From: Paramecium octaurelia | Taxonomy: Eukaryota; Ciliophora; Oligohymenophorea; Peniculida; Parameciidae | Length of the DNA: 64,000 nucleotides | Assembly (NCBI GenBank): GCA_905182995.1 | Contig: CAJJDP010000109.1 | Location: forward strand, 1 to 64,000 | Direction of reading: 5' to 3' | Shown: positions 1-12,127 of the stretch, one piece after another | How positions within the stretch are numbered: position 1 is the stretch's first letter | How the letters are laid out: the number at the start of each line of letters is the position of its first letter | Made by a program: the position numbers and the translations under genes | The notes under the pieces: generated by a model | Told to the model about the DNA's origin: nothing | Database searches by the model: none | What the model saw: the letters and a program-made list of their open reading frames with translations, nothing else

Positions 1-335
1 ATTCATCATATGTTCATTCAATTTGTTACTCTCCTGATGGTACTACATTAGCATCTGGTAGTGCAGATAAGTCTATCCGTTTATGGGATGTTTAGACAGG
101 GTAATAAAAAGCCTAATTAGATGGTCATTCATCAACTGTTTTTTCAATTTGTTACTCTCCTGATGGTAGTACATTAGCATCTGGTAGTTCTGATAACTCT
201 ATCCGTTTATGGGATGTTAAGAAAAGAAAAGAGATCGTCTCGTCAGAAAATCGATATAAAAAAATTTTAGCATAATTTTAAACTCCAATTTTTAATAACA
301 ACATGATTGAGAATAATGGTATTAATTATCTATGA
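1..335 (+). CDS. WD40-repeat protein, C-terminal end (partial)
   Basis: The frame enters from the left edge (first full codon at 3) and stops at TGA 333-335, giving about 110 residues. It holds two consecutive WD40 blades, each with SPDG, LASGS and IRLWDV signatures, followed by a basic tail that is not a blade. WD40 blades build beta-propellers that act as protein-interaction platforms; the partner cannot be inferred. In-frame TAA and TAG codons (for example after 'DV', and in 'GQQKAQ') read as glutamine. The two blades are nearly identical in DNA as well as protein, which is typical of the large, recently expanded WD40 arrays of Paramecium. The N-terminus lies outside the window. Confidence 0.85.
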
Positions 336-2040
336 TTATTTAGTTTCATCGATTATCACTATTCTTTTAATATCATAATAGCTTATATTTTAATCTTAAG
401 GAGCTCTTATTTTGAGAGGAGAATTTAGTAATCAATCGGGCATCAACTTGAGAACATTATTTAAATAAAGAGGAAGTATCATTTTAGAGAACGAAATGGA
501 ATTATAAAAACGATGAAAATTGATTAATATTAATCATATAATATATTATCATTTTTAAGAATCAACTCTTGAGAAATCATACAAATACATTGAAGAAATG
601 AAGAAATAGACACTTCATGATGCAAGTATAGGTACTATACTGTTTAGCACAATATATTTTATTGCAGCATTTAATTCATACCCAAATATGCGTTTGTCAG
701 ACAGGAGTTCCAGATAGTTGCTCAGATATTTACAAGTAGTAACCATTAAGAGTGAGAAAAATATGATTTAGACACTCAAATATCAAATTCAGCGAATCAT
801 CTAAGAAAACATTTGCTATCAAATAGCATATTTGATGAAATCCATCAGAAATTTAGAAAATAAACTTATAAAATTATAATTCAATTCAATACCACCCTTT
901 TTTTGGTGTTATTTATCGGAGAGAGACAAGACGTTTAAGAAAGGACTATTTGAAAGGAAAACTAATTTGAATTCTAAGGTTAATTCGTCTAGTGATGATA
1001 GATCAAAGTGATGCTCCACTTAATTATTGAACTTATCTTAATCTTTCTGATACCGCTTATATTTTCCATGCTTTGAAGGTATGATCTAATCAGCCACAAC
1101 ATAGGATTAAGATCTTTCGGTAGTTCAAAGCATCTTTTATTGTACTAACTGGGCACTCAGATTAAGAGTTCCAAATCCTCAAACTATTCAAAAAAGAGCG
1201 AAATATTTTTTATAAGACCAAAATATCGTTATTAGAATTAGATATTATATGTAAGGATAATTTGTATTAAACCTAAATTGCATAGGTTGATTTCTAGCCT
1301 TTTTATGATAATAAGGTAGGATTATGACTGATCTTTAAATAAATTTTAGGAAGATAGCCAATTCTTAACTTTAGACCATAAGCGCGCTGAGATGTGTGCT
1401 AGATCTTTTTAGTATTATAGGTGATACTTCTTAACAAAAGTCATAATGTAAGAGAAGTCAAGCTCTCGCTTTGTTAAATGAGTTATAAATTGAATTACTG
1501 GAACCTGCGAAATTATAGGCTGTTAAATAGCTAATTACAACTGAAATCCTTCATTATAGAATAATCCTATCTTCAATACAAACTGGGTTGAATATCAATA
1601 ATAGAGATTATAAGGAAATTAAAATTTTCTCATTAGGTGAAGTAGTTTAAATTAGTTTCTTGCCTCGAACTATATCAACTTATGATTAGAATATTTAAAT
1701 AGTAACAGCAACAATCAAATCAGCTCTTAAAGACTTATTGCTACCTAAATACATAAGCATATTGAAGCCCTGTTTAAGAGAAAAAAATTGATTAGTTAAG
1801 TTGTTATTAATTTCGGTTTAAAATTATTAATAATAAATAAATGTGATCAACTGAATCATTTAATAACCTTAGTTGATTTTTATGGTGAATTAATCAATGT
1901 TGTAATCATTAGAAGAACACTTTAATAGGTTTAACTTTCCTTTTTAAATAGGGCTTTTTATGGATTTACTCTTTCGGTATTACACTTTAAATTTATTGTT
2001 AAGTTAACTGATAATAGAATTAAAACTAATGATTTAATGA
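316..2040 (+). pseudogene. Decayed or misread gene, frame interrupted by UGA codons
   Basis: I do not recognise the product. One forward frame (codon starts 316, 319, ...) is protein-like over long stretches: 421-513, 598-1008 (137 codons) and about 1351-1788, where a helical, leucine-rich region is clear. The frame is broken by TGA at 514, 1009, 1048, 1288, 1306, 1789 and 1852, and ends at 2038-2040. The TGAs at 1288 and 1306 could both be removed by a 30-nt GT..AG intron at 1286-1315; the others have no convincing short intron around them. Either this is a gene decaying by point mutation, or several separate exons were missed. Chance TGAs are common at this base composition, so continuity of the frame alone proves little. 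Confidence 0.4.
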
Positions 2041-2662
2041 AATCAATTAGATTTTTATCATCTTGTGTGATTCCATGGTTTCATAATTTTTACAATAATT
2101 AATTCAATATTATACTTCTTTTTGATAAAACATCAAATATATATAATAGAATAAAATTAAATTTTAGGTGTGATTTTATTAAATAAGATTATAGCTGAAA
2201 AAGACAGTAGATGGTAATTCTTAGCTTGTTTAACTTTGCCAAATTTGTATTGGTTTTATATTATATAAAATTTTAGTTTTCAAATATTATTCAATGTAAT
2301 TCTACAAATAGTATTTCTAAATTAAAGATGTAATTAAATAATTTTTATCAAATATTAATAAATTCGCAGTAGTGATTCGTGTTTGATGCTTTAAAGGATT
2401 CAATCCTGAATACCTGTTTTTGATTATTAAATTGATTTGAATCGTTTTGTAAGATTTGTTGTGTTTATAGATAGTTATAAATCAATTTGTTTTTCATATT
2501 TGAATGCCCTAAAGAATTTTTCAACTTTTTTGTCCTTAAAAAAAATTGATCATAAATGCTTTTGCTTTCTTTGAGTAATTATATCTCATTAATTGCAATT
2601 TGCTAATCAATTTATTTTCTTCATCAAGAGATTTCCTTTTGATTTGATCTTTAAGTATTGAT
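2041..2662. other. AT-rich stretch, no firm gene
   Basis: Very AT-rich. On the minus strand a frame ending at TGA 2521-2523 gives about 45 charged residues and may be the decayed tail of the neighbouring B-box gene, but it does not resemble the TLD domain of its paralogues. Nothing else is supported. Confidence 0.4.
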
Positions 2663-4097
2663 TCAAATAGAAAGCAGTTTTTATGGTGATTTTGCAATTC
2701 TGTCATATTAGAACTTATAATTTAGTTTTTCTATTTTTTTAATTTTGTGAATTTTTTATATATGTGTCCATAAAGTATTTAAGAAAATCATTTATTAGAC
2801 GAGAATAAACTTACACAATAATTATTCTTTAGAACACAAATAAAATGAAGAATATTTTTTATAGATAATTGTTGATGAAAAATTTTCCAAAATAAATTAA
2901 TATTCATAAATGATGGTTCTAGAGCTGATTAAGTTTTCTTTAATTAATTCTCCTAATACTTTTTTTTAATTATTGAGCAATTACGAATCTTCTTAATTTG
3001 GAATTTATTCTTATTTTTTTGATTACTCATTCTAACTAAGAATTTTAATAATTTCATGAAGGCTTTGTTTATCTTACTTCAAGAATCGAGTGTTTTTCAA
3101 CTTTATTAATTATTCATATTCTTTAGGGGATTTATTTAATTGGTCATCGAAGGATTAAATCATCTTATTCAATTCTTAATTATACTTTTCTTTTAATTTA
3201 GTAATGAATCCAATAGCCAAATAAAGTATTGATTACCTTTATAATCTTTTTTCAGTTTAATCTTTAATGTATTCATTCCATTTTTCATCAGCCTTCTTCA
3301 ATGATATCGTATTAGCAACAGCCTTATTACCTCTTGTTATAAGATCTTATGTGCATTCAACACACAAAAAAGGGTTTGTTTATTCTAAATCTGTTTGATT
3401 TAAATTAAACATAATAATCTCCATTTTATGATTTTCACACGGAAAATTTAAAGCTGGTGTTTTCTAAAGTAAATTATATACTTACTTTTATTTTTTCATC
3501 AATAAGTAAATCATTTTAGCATTGCGATTCAAATGTCATTATCTCTTGGTCTGCTTCTTTTAATTTTTCAAAATTTTCTAATTATGATAATAATGTTTAT
3601 AATTAGATTATGGAATCGGTAATTTTAGTATAATCTATTATTGGGGAATGTCTTGCAAGCCCACCATCCTCTTAATAAAAACCTGAAACAAGCTCTAGAT
3701 CTTGGTTTGTAGTGGTAACTTCTATAATTTATTTCAATTTTTCCTATTAATTATTAATTTGTATTTCTAACTATTTCTTTAAATCTTCAAATTGTGTTAA
3801 ACCAATTTGCTCTATTGATTTGACTGCTAATATTAGTTTTTAATTTTTCTCTAACATTTATTAATATTGTTAAACTGCATTCTTTCTTAACTCTTCAGAT
3901 TTAGCCTTATTTTGTGTTTCATCATCATATTGAACAATCTTTTGTATACCAATTTTTTCAATTAAACATTTAACACAATAATATTTCTTGTGATGATTTT
4001 ATTAATTTAATTCTTCTGAAAGGTCAACAGCAACGATTTAACAACCCTTATGATCATTTTTAATGCATTTCATTTCAACTACTTCATCTTATATCAT
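2663..4097 (-). CDS. B-box-like zinc/coiled-coil protein, TLD domain lost (third paralogue)
   Basis: Start ATG is at 4097 (minus), and the first stop is TGA at 2663-2665. One 22-nt intron (GTAAGT...TTTAG, near 3460-3481) gives 470 codons in frame. The N-terminus matches the paralogues at 22901 and 25834: a Cys/His cluster (C-x5-H-x2-C, then CVKC), a coiled coil, a second B-box-like cluster (C-x2-H ... C-x2-C), and another coiled coil with 'HEIIKIL' and 'NQEDSQ'. Similarity stops after 'LIKENL'. The last roughly 75 residues are unrelated and no TLD motif (YIFGGFTP) is found downstream. It is inverted relative to the other two copies. I infer a truncated and possibly dying copy; a short functional form lacking the TLD domain is the alternative. 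Confidence 0.7.
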
Positions 4098-4975
4098 TTC
4101 GTAATTTATTTTATCTTCTTTTTAATAATTCTTTGTAATTATAAAAAAAGATTAATAGAAATTATAAACAATCTAAAATAATAGAAATTAGATTGATTCT
4201 TCACTTAAAGAGAAGATTTATTTTGATAAATAATTTAGTAGTTGTCATAGAATAATCAAATTTTACAATTCTATTCTTAGAACTGAATTAAAAATATAGA
4301 ATAAATGTATAATTATATACATCTAAGATTTCGAAATAATGAGGATGTATAGAATTTTTAATATATATTATAAAATTGAGATCTTAGTATAATTTAAGAA
4401 TAGTTATAGATCATAATATATGAATATTATTGAAATAACACTAAATTCTTTATTCAGTTCTCCAATTATCTAAAATATTTTGAAGTAACTTGAAACCTTT
4501 ATTATAAAATCATCATTAATAGAACTTTGCTTTAATTTTAGTAATTCCAGAAAACATCATCATTTTTATACCTTAGACTACAATTATGTGTTTGGAAATT
4601 TACAAACGATCAGTTTGTCAAAGTTTTGGTTAATTTATAAAGTAGAAAGAAACTAAAACTTGACATGTTTGGAGAATTAAGTAAATTTCTTACATTGAGG
4701 TGCATTTGTATTCTATTGTATTGATTTAAAAAGCCATTATATATATAACTTGTCAAAATAAATTAATGGTAGGATTAGAAATGTATGAATAGAATAACAC
4801 TAAGCTGTAGCCTAGATTCTGTTTATTATTTGATTAATCCATAAAATTTTTTCGCTTAATATTTTTCGTTGATTTATGGTTTTTTTATTTAGAATAGTAA
4901 TTTTAGTTTAATAAATTTTAGGAAAATCGCCTATTATCTCAAAATAAATTAAGAAAAAACTATTATTAAATTTAT
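4098..4975. other. AT-rich intergenic stretch between divergent genes
   Basis: Separates the minus-strand B-box gene (start 4097) from the flippase (start 4976). I found only very short reading frames on either strand and no RNA gene. It is unusually long for this region, where many gene pairs are under 50 bp apart. Confidence 0.5.
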
Positions 4976-7900
4976 ATGGAAAGCGAACAGGTAATTTATT
5001 AAATGACAAAATTTAGAAAGAGAATTGCTCGCCTTTGTTGAAATAAAGATTTGAGCCCTTTTCAATTGAAGAAACGAAAGAAAATGTTGTAATTGAATAG
5101 GAAGACAAGTTTGATTAATTCAAGGACTTTGTGTTTGGAATATAAATACAAAAGTGCCAGAGAGATGTGTACTTGGATGGGAATGTGAATCCGATTAATA
5201 AATAGAACAATTTCATAAAAAACTCAAAATACAATGCATTTACATTTTTACCCTTAGTTTTGTTTGAACAATTCCATTAATTTATAAACTTATTTTATTT
5301 AGGTTTAACAATAACTTAATGCATAAGTTTCTTAAAAGTTGGTATAATGACATGCTATTAAAGGATTTTTAATTGATTATTTAGGACCACTTGCTTTGGT
5401 AGTTGCAATATCTTTACTGAAGGAATTGTACGACGACATTCAAAGACACATGAGGGATCACCAGATAAATAATTATGAATATGGATTAATAACAGAAAAT
5501 GGAATTCAAAAAATATCTAGTGGGAACATTAAAGTAGGCCAAATAGTAGAAGTTAAATGTAATGAGAGAATACCTGCAGATTTACTAGTATTATATGCTG
5601 AGTAAAAAGAGAAAAATATTATTTAAGTGATGAATAAGGAAACGTCTTTATTAGAACAGATTAACTCGATGGTGAGACTGATTGGAAATTACGAAAAGCA
5701 GTAAAAGCAACTTAAAATTTGATTAAAAATGGTTCAGATCCTAGTTCATTGATATCCTAAAATAGTTATGCTACATGCCAGGAACCTATAGCAAACATAT
5801 ATTAATTTTCTGGGTTGTTCAATTATAGATATCAAAAAGAATCCTTATCCTTGGAACATGTAATGTGGGCAAACACAGTTCTTGCAACAGGCAGGATATA
5901 TGGATTAGTGATATTGAATGGTAAGGAAACACGAATGGCAATGAATAGTAAGACTCCAAAAACTAAATTTGGTATTCTTGATGGTAAATAAATATATAAA
6001 TATAATTCTAGATGAAATAAATTGGTTAAGCTTTTTGTTATTTGTTATGATGTCTATAATGGCAGGGATAGTTACTGCCTTTAGTGGTTAACCAGCAACA
6101 GCTAGCGTTGTTACAGTAGCATATATAAGATACTTAGTTTTGCTGAGTAACATTATACCTGTAAAGATTTCATTCAAATCTAGATATCTATGAGAGTAAA
6201 CTTAGAATTTGCCAAATTAGTTTATTCGTATAAGATAAATATTGACCCCTAAATTGAAGGAACCATAACGAGGAATTCAAATATTCCAGAATCTCTAGGC
6301 AGAATTCAATATTTATTAAGTGATAAGACAGGAACTTTGACCTAGAATGATATGATTTTTAAAAAACTGTCATTGGCTTCAGCTCAATTTTCAGAGGAAG
6401 ACAAAGAGGAAATGAAAAAAATACTTATTGAGTAATGCAAATTAAATGAATACCCTTTATAGGATGTAGTAAACTTTTTGAATAAAAATAATTCTAAATT
6501 AAGACTTAAAAGAGAAAGAGATTAAGTGTTTAGAGATTTAATGTTTGCATTATGTTTGTGTCATAACGTAACTCCAATATATGATGGAGAGAATCCGAAG
6601 ACCTTTTAGGCCTCATCTCCCGATGAAATTGCTCTTGTAAAGATAGCAGAAGAAATAGGAATCGAACTATTATCTAGAGATTAGATTCAAATCACAATAA
6701 AGGATTGCATAGAAAGGAAACAAAAGTATGAAATCTTAAACAACTTCCCTTTTTCAAGTGAGACAAAAAGAATGGGCATCATTTTATATAATAGAGAAGC
6801 AGACAGATATATATTCTATGTAAAAGGAGCTGATGCAGTAATGAAATAATTGGTCTAAGAACATTAAAGAGGATTCATAGACGAGGAATGCGAGAATTTA
6901 GCAAGAGAAGGGTTTAGAACACTTGTGATCACTTAAAAATTGCTGACAAAATAGGAATATGAAAATTGGAAGGTGAAATTTGATTAGGCAAATGAATAAA
7001 TAGAAAATAGAGAGACTTCAATTTAGAAGGCAATTTCATTGTTAGAAAAAGATATGGAATTCCTGGGCATTACTGGTGTAGAAGACAAATTACAAGAAGA
7101 TGTTTGTTCTACATTGGAAAATGTTAGAAATGCAGGTGTAAATGTGTGGATGTTAACAGGAGATAAGATTGAAACTGCAATATGCATAGCAATATCTAGT
7201 GGAATTAAGTCACCAACCTAATAGATATTTTTGATCAAGGAAACTTCTGACCCTGAGAAATTTTAATAACAAATTAATACATTTGGTGTCGATACTAATA
7301 ATCATTTACTTGTAATTGATGGAACCAGTTTAAATACTGCTCTTACATACTTTGAGGAATTATTTTTCACAATTGCCACTAAGAGTTAATCAGTTGTTTG
7401 CTGTCGTTGTTCTCCAACTCAAAAAGCTTAAGTTACAGAGTGCATTAAGTTCTATACGAAGAAAGTAGTTGCATGTATTGGGTATGATTTCATAATTATA
7501 ATATAAATTAGAGATGGAGGAAATGATGTCGGTATGATCTAATCAGCAGATGTTGGAATTGGAATTGAAGGTAAAGAAGGGAAATAGGCTGCACTGGCAT
7601 CTGATTTCTCGATAATCAAATTCAAATATTTGAATGTACTCTTACTCTGGCATGGCAGATTATCATACAAAAGGAGTGCCTTATTATCTTAATTTGTTAT
7701 TCATAGAGGATTAATCATTTCAGTTATCCAAGCTGTTTTTATGTTTGTGTTCTACTTTTTGTCTATCAGCATATTTAGTGGCGGATTATTACTTGGATAT
7801 TCTACAATTTACACGTATCTATATTAATTAATGGCTAGAATGTTTCCAGTTTTTTCAATAATATTTGATGAAGATGTTGATATTAAAATAGCACTTTAAT

Positions 7901-8389
7901 ATCCTCCTCTTTATAGGTCTTTACAAAAAGGGAGAGATCTCAATGCCAAGACATTTATGGTTTGGGTTTGGAAATCTATATTCCAGGGAGTTATAATTAT
8001 GATTTTGGCTTTGGCTATGTTTAAGAATATCTTTTTGGAAATTGAAACTGTAGCGTTTACAGCCCTCATTTTTAATCAATATGCTCTAACATTGAGTGAG
8101 GTAATTTTACAGTATAATATTTTAGTTGCATTCTTTGCACATTGTAATGATCATATCGAATATTGCATCTGCCTTCATATATATTTTGTCCATCATGTGG
8201 TTCCCAAATCAACTATTGGTTTCGGCTATGACTTTTTAATTCTTCTTTTACGTCATTGTAATTGTAATGGTCAGTTGGTCACCTTGTTTTATAGCCTAAA
8301 AGATATTGAAAAAATATGATCCATCTGACTATGAAAAGATCATGGCGAATGTAAAAAGAGAGTTAATCAATACCAAAATTTTTAAGTGA
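4976..8389 (+). CDS. P4-type ATPase (phospholipid flippase)
   Basis: P4-ATPases move aminophospholipids from the outer to the cytosolic leaflet using ATP. After removing seven introns (4991-5016, 5342-5363, 5602-5627, 5984-6011, 6161-6183, 7482-7511, 8101-8125) the frame runs 1077 residues. Family marks appear in order: an N-terminal '[16 protein letters not shown]' segment, the actuator '[10 protein letters not shown]' (P4 families have DGET), 'NIIPIS' in membrane segment 4, the phosphorylated Asp of DKTGTLT at about residue 408, 'VKGADAVM', 'MLTGDK', '[19 protein letters not shown]', and a hydrophobic C-terminal half ending in '[10 protein letters not shown]'. P4 enzymes usually need a CDC50 beta subunit; none is encoded nearby. 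The 7482-7511 intron is a multiple of three with no TGA, but removing it restores GDGGNDV exactly. Confidence 0.95.
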
Positions 8390-8676
8390 TTGTTAAAATC
8401 TTATCTAATTTAACACAAATTGTTGTTTTTTATACATTTTATACATCTTTATAATTTAATGACTAAATAATAAAATAATAAAAAATATACAATTTATAAC
8501 TGTTTTTAAACAAAACTCACTCTAAATTATTTTATCAAGTTTAAGAATTAAATTCTATGATATATTTTTAGTTAACAAGAACTAGAATCATTCAATTTTA
8601 ATATTAATTTTACGAAGGAATCTTTTTAATTATTTACTAAAATAATAATAATAACTAATTCTAAAAAGTGTTAGAA

Positions 8677-9945
8677 ATGACTTAATAACTGTCTCATTAG
8701 TGGGCTGGGATGGTTCAGAAATAAATGGCTGAGAAAGTGCTAAATGAGAATCAATAAAAATATGATTAATAGTAGAGGAAGTAAAGATACAAGGAAGAAT
8801 TGGAAACAGACATGAAATTGAAATAATAATAAAAAATAATTTAACATCAATAAGACTAGCAGTTAGAATCTTAGATGTTAGAAACTCTTAGGTAGAGAGA
8901 ATCTAAGAAATTAAAAGAAATGGAACAAAGAAAAATTAAACAAATTGAAACTAGTTTAGAGAATCTCAATCATTTATTAATTCGAAAAAAAATGAACCAA
9001 GAGAGATCATATCAAAGTTTATTACTCGAATAAGAGGATATTAAGTAAGAAAAATTAAAAGAAATCAAAAGTTTAGAAAGAATCAAAATTCTCAAAGATG
9101 AAGAATCAAGAAAACTACGCGAAAATTATGATTCTGTCATTCAATAAAAATTGAACCAGAGGTAACAAATCAAATCGAAGTTATTAAAAGTATAAGAAAC
9201 TGATCCCGATCAATTGCTTCAAGCTTAGAGAGGAGATGCATAGTCATACTAAAATGAATTAAACAAGTAATTGGAGGAAAAGAAACGAAAAATACTAGAA
9301 ATTCAAGCCAAAAAACAAGAAGAAAGATTAAGAGTGGAATAAAAAATTGCCTTTGAAAAACAGAAGATATTAGAAAACAAATTAAAAGATTACAATATGC
9401 ATAAACAGTATGAAAATGAGAATTATGAATTATCTAACTAAAGAAAATAACTAGGCCACAATCCCTCCTTATAATCATACAACATTAAGCTAAATGATAA
9501 TAGTCAACAGAAATTACCTCAAATATATTCAGATAATTACTAAGCATAAGAAAGGAATAAATAATTGCATTTGCTTGATTAAGACATGTTAAAATATTAG
9601 AAAATGTAATAACAACTATAACAAGAGTAGACTTATAATCCAAACTAAATTTCTAATCAAATTTTGAAACCGCAGCAACTTGCGCAAACACCATTGAAGA
9701 CACCGCTCTCGTAATCATCAAAACAATCAAAATAATCAAAGAAATCCAAATAATTCATAAACCCCATACATCAAGAGGGTCCTGGTTACTCATAAATACA
9801 TCAAAGTAAAACCTAAACTCCTAAATCTAAATAATCAAAGAAATCACTACCTCAACCAATTGAGATTACAGATTCCTCAAACCAGTAATCAAAACCCAAA
9901 TTCAAAAATTACAATATATTGACAGGAATTCTGCATATATAATGA
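8677..9945 (+). CDS. Gln/Lys-rich coiled-coil protein
   Basis: Intronless frame of 422 codons from ATG 8677 to TGA 9943-9945. Residues about 20-260 are almost entirely charged or Gln, with heptad-like spacing of Leu and Ile (for example 'ESKKLKEMEQRKIKQIE'), indicating a long coiled coil. The C-terminal third is low complexity, with repeated Ser-Lys-Gln blocks ('SKQSKQSKKSK' type) and Pro/Thr patches that look like kinase target sites. No catalytic domain is visible. Such proteins in ciliates are often cytoskeletal or basal-body components, but that is only a guess from composition. Many of the Gln codons are TAA or TAG. Confidence 0.8.
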
Positions 9946-10136
9946 TATGGTGATGTTTATTATATGCTAAATTAAAATATTATATCTTTATGCAATAATA
10001 TTGTTTATTATTATAGTTAATATACTTTTTAAGCATTCCATAAGTATTATAGTAGTTCTTAAGTATGCTATATATTTAGAGAATTGAATTATAAGGAAAA
10101 TAAAAGAGATAATTAAATTTTATAAATAATATACAA

Positions 10137-10579
10137 ATGAAAAAGAAATCAAAGAAACATCATAAAAAGAAACATCATTCCTCATCATCATCTTCTTCTT
10201 CGAAATCTTCCAAGTCTAGATCTAGATCTAGATCAGAATCAAAATCGAAGAAATCAAAATCAAAATCCAAATCCAATTAATTTAATAAGGAAAAGCCTGT
10301 TGACTCTGCTATTCAAGATCAGTAATAAATGTAATAATTAGATCGACAACTCGACCGTATAAAGTAAATAAATTCGCCCTTGGATCAATGCTATTTGAAA
10401 ATCGAAGAACAAATGATAGGATGGATAAGAATGAAGTTTAACATGCCAATACGCAATTAAAGAAAATAGATAAAACAGGGAGGGATGCTGTATTATTATC
10501 GGCTGCAATAAATACGGTGCAATAGGACAACAAGAGAGAAGAGTAAGTAGCTTTTCATTTGATTTAGATATTAAATTGA
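10137..10579 (+). CDS. Small SR/KS-rich basic protein
   Basis: ATG 10137 to TGA 10577-10579 with two introns, 10322-10341 (20 nt) and 10547-10567 (21 nt). The N-terminal 50 residues are an alternating Lys/His then Ser/Arg/Lys tract ('SKSRSRSRSESKSKK'), as in splicing-related SR-type proteins. After the first intron comes a conserved-looking segment ('VNKFALGSMLF', then 'GRDAVLLSAAINTVQ'). The first intron is required: without it the frame loses this segment. Nuclear localisation is likely from the basic RS tract. The specific family is not recognised. The second intron is 21 nt without TGA, so its removal is less certain. Confidence 0.7.
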
Positions 10580-10786
10580 ATTAGTAAATGGATAGTATAT
10601 TAAGATCGCAAAGCCATATAGTTGCGGATTTAGTAATTGTTAGATGAGATTTGTTACTACAGATGAATTAACAAAACATTTAAGAGAACATGATAGAGTG
10701 TAATCAATGAAAAACACCTAAAGAGCTTAAAAGTTTATGGAAAACTTATGAAATTATTGTTTTTGTAAAGTCTTAGTAAAAAAACA

Positions 10787-12095
10787 TCAATTAAATATGG
10801 CTACGTTTTATTGGATAAATTATGGTAGTGCTTGTTAAGTTTATTATAACCACGAGTGATTGTATGCCTACTTTGCGGTTAATCTTTCTCTGGATAATCG
10901 TTTAACTAAACTTTCAATGAATTCTCTCAATTCCTTGGATGCTGAAGACGGTATCAAAAAGCAAGCCTAAATGAGAGTTATAAAATGTAGCTTACAGTTT
11001 TCATTAATTCTTGTTAGTGCTCTTTCCATGGAGGTTTACCAAAACACAATTCATATGTTAAGACACCCAAACCCCAAATATCACTTTTTTTGTCGTACAT
11101 ATCTCCTTCCAGGATTTCAGGTGAAGCATAAATGATAGTTCCGCATTGCGTTTATCTATAAGCATGAGGAGAGTAGACGCAGAATGAAAAATCAGCGATT
11201 TTTGCTTAGCCAAAACTCAAGAGAATATTATCTGGTTTAATATCTCGATGAATAACATCATTATTATGTATATACATTAATGCGAAGGTGATTTAGTGGA
11301 CATAATTAGAGGCTTCTTTTTCTTGAAATCTTTGATTTGGTTATTTTTAGAGGAGACTGAGCAATTGGCCATGTGAGCAGTACTCTAGAACCAAAACTAT
11401 TTCAGTTTCTAATGAAATAATGTATGAGTTATTACAAGTTTAAAAAAAGGTGTATAATTTAGTGATATTTGGGTGATCAAGTAAATATTGGATTTTTATC
11501 TCCCAAGCCAATTATGCTTCCATGATTTCTTCTATCATTTATTTTTTTTGGATAACTTTCAATGCAACCAAAAATCCAGTTTACAAATGTCTTGCTAGAA
11601 ATACTTCACTGTATTTTCCATCTCCAAGTTTCTTTATTATTTTAAAATTCTTGAAGCGTTCTTCAGTCTTTTTGGGTGGACTCTGCTATTAAAAGGCTTA
11701 TTTCTAAGGTAGGAAATAAAGTTTACTTATTTATACTATTCTTTTAAATTTTACATAAGCGGAATTAACGGAATTAATGGTTATCTGTCTATATTTTATT
11801 ATGATTGATGAAGGGGGATAGTTTTTATAGGAGTGGTGTCTTATTTCTAAGCAATTCTCAATTCTTGCGGTGTTATTTTGGGGGAATTCATTATACCTTT
11901 GCCATCGGGATCAGTGTTGATATTTTGCTAATTCGAATTGGATTTGAGGTTTGATTCTGGTAACTTGTGTTAATTGTAATTGGTTCTAGATTTTTGGAGA
12001 ACCTGCTCCACGTATGAAAGTATTTGATTATTATGGTAGGTTTATTGCTGATTTCTAGAATACGGTTTATACGATTAATATGAGTTGTAATTCAT
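10787..12095 (-). CDS. Aurora-like serine/threonine protein kinase
   Basis: Three introns (29, 27 and 29 nt) give 407 residues from ATG at 12095 to TGA at 10787-10789. A disordered Q/N-rich N-terminus of about 130 residues precedes the kinase domain: glycine loop 'LGDGKYSEV', 'VALKV' lysine, 'LEYCSHGQLL' hinge, and catalytic loop HRDIKPDN at about residue 260. The activation segment is 'ADFSFCVYSP', then 'CGTIIYASPEILEG' and 'DIWGLGVLTYELCFGKPPW'. The order of the activation-segment motifs matches Aurora kinases, which control chromosome segregation and cilia. The magnesium-binding motif reads DFS rather than DFG, but Lys, HRD and Asp are all present, so activity is plausible. It is divergent from the GPHR gene with only 32 bp between the two starts. 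Confidence 0.88.
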
Positions 12096-12127
12096 TTAAT
12101 TATTTTAATTAAATAAACACATAATTA

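Noticed and set aside
1078-1094. A 17-base match to the flippase GMIQSA coding sequence (about 7531-7547), suggesting a P4-ATPase relic in the decayed gene
   Set aside because: The flanking protein sequence shows no further flippase similarity, and in AT-rich DNA of this size a few 17-base matches are expected by chance. It also fits as an intron start (GTATGATC...ATAG).
6161-6190. Apparent frameshift in the flippase after '[10 protein letters not shown]'
   Set aside because: A 23-nt GT..AG intron (6161-6183) removes it and restores the expected 'IIPIS' membrane-4 motif.
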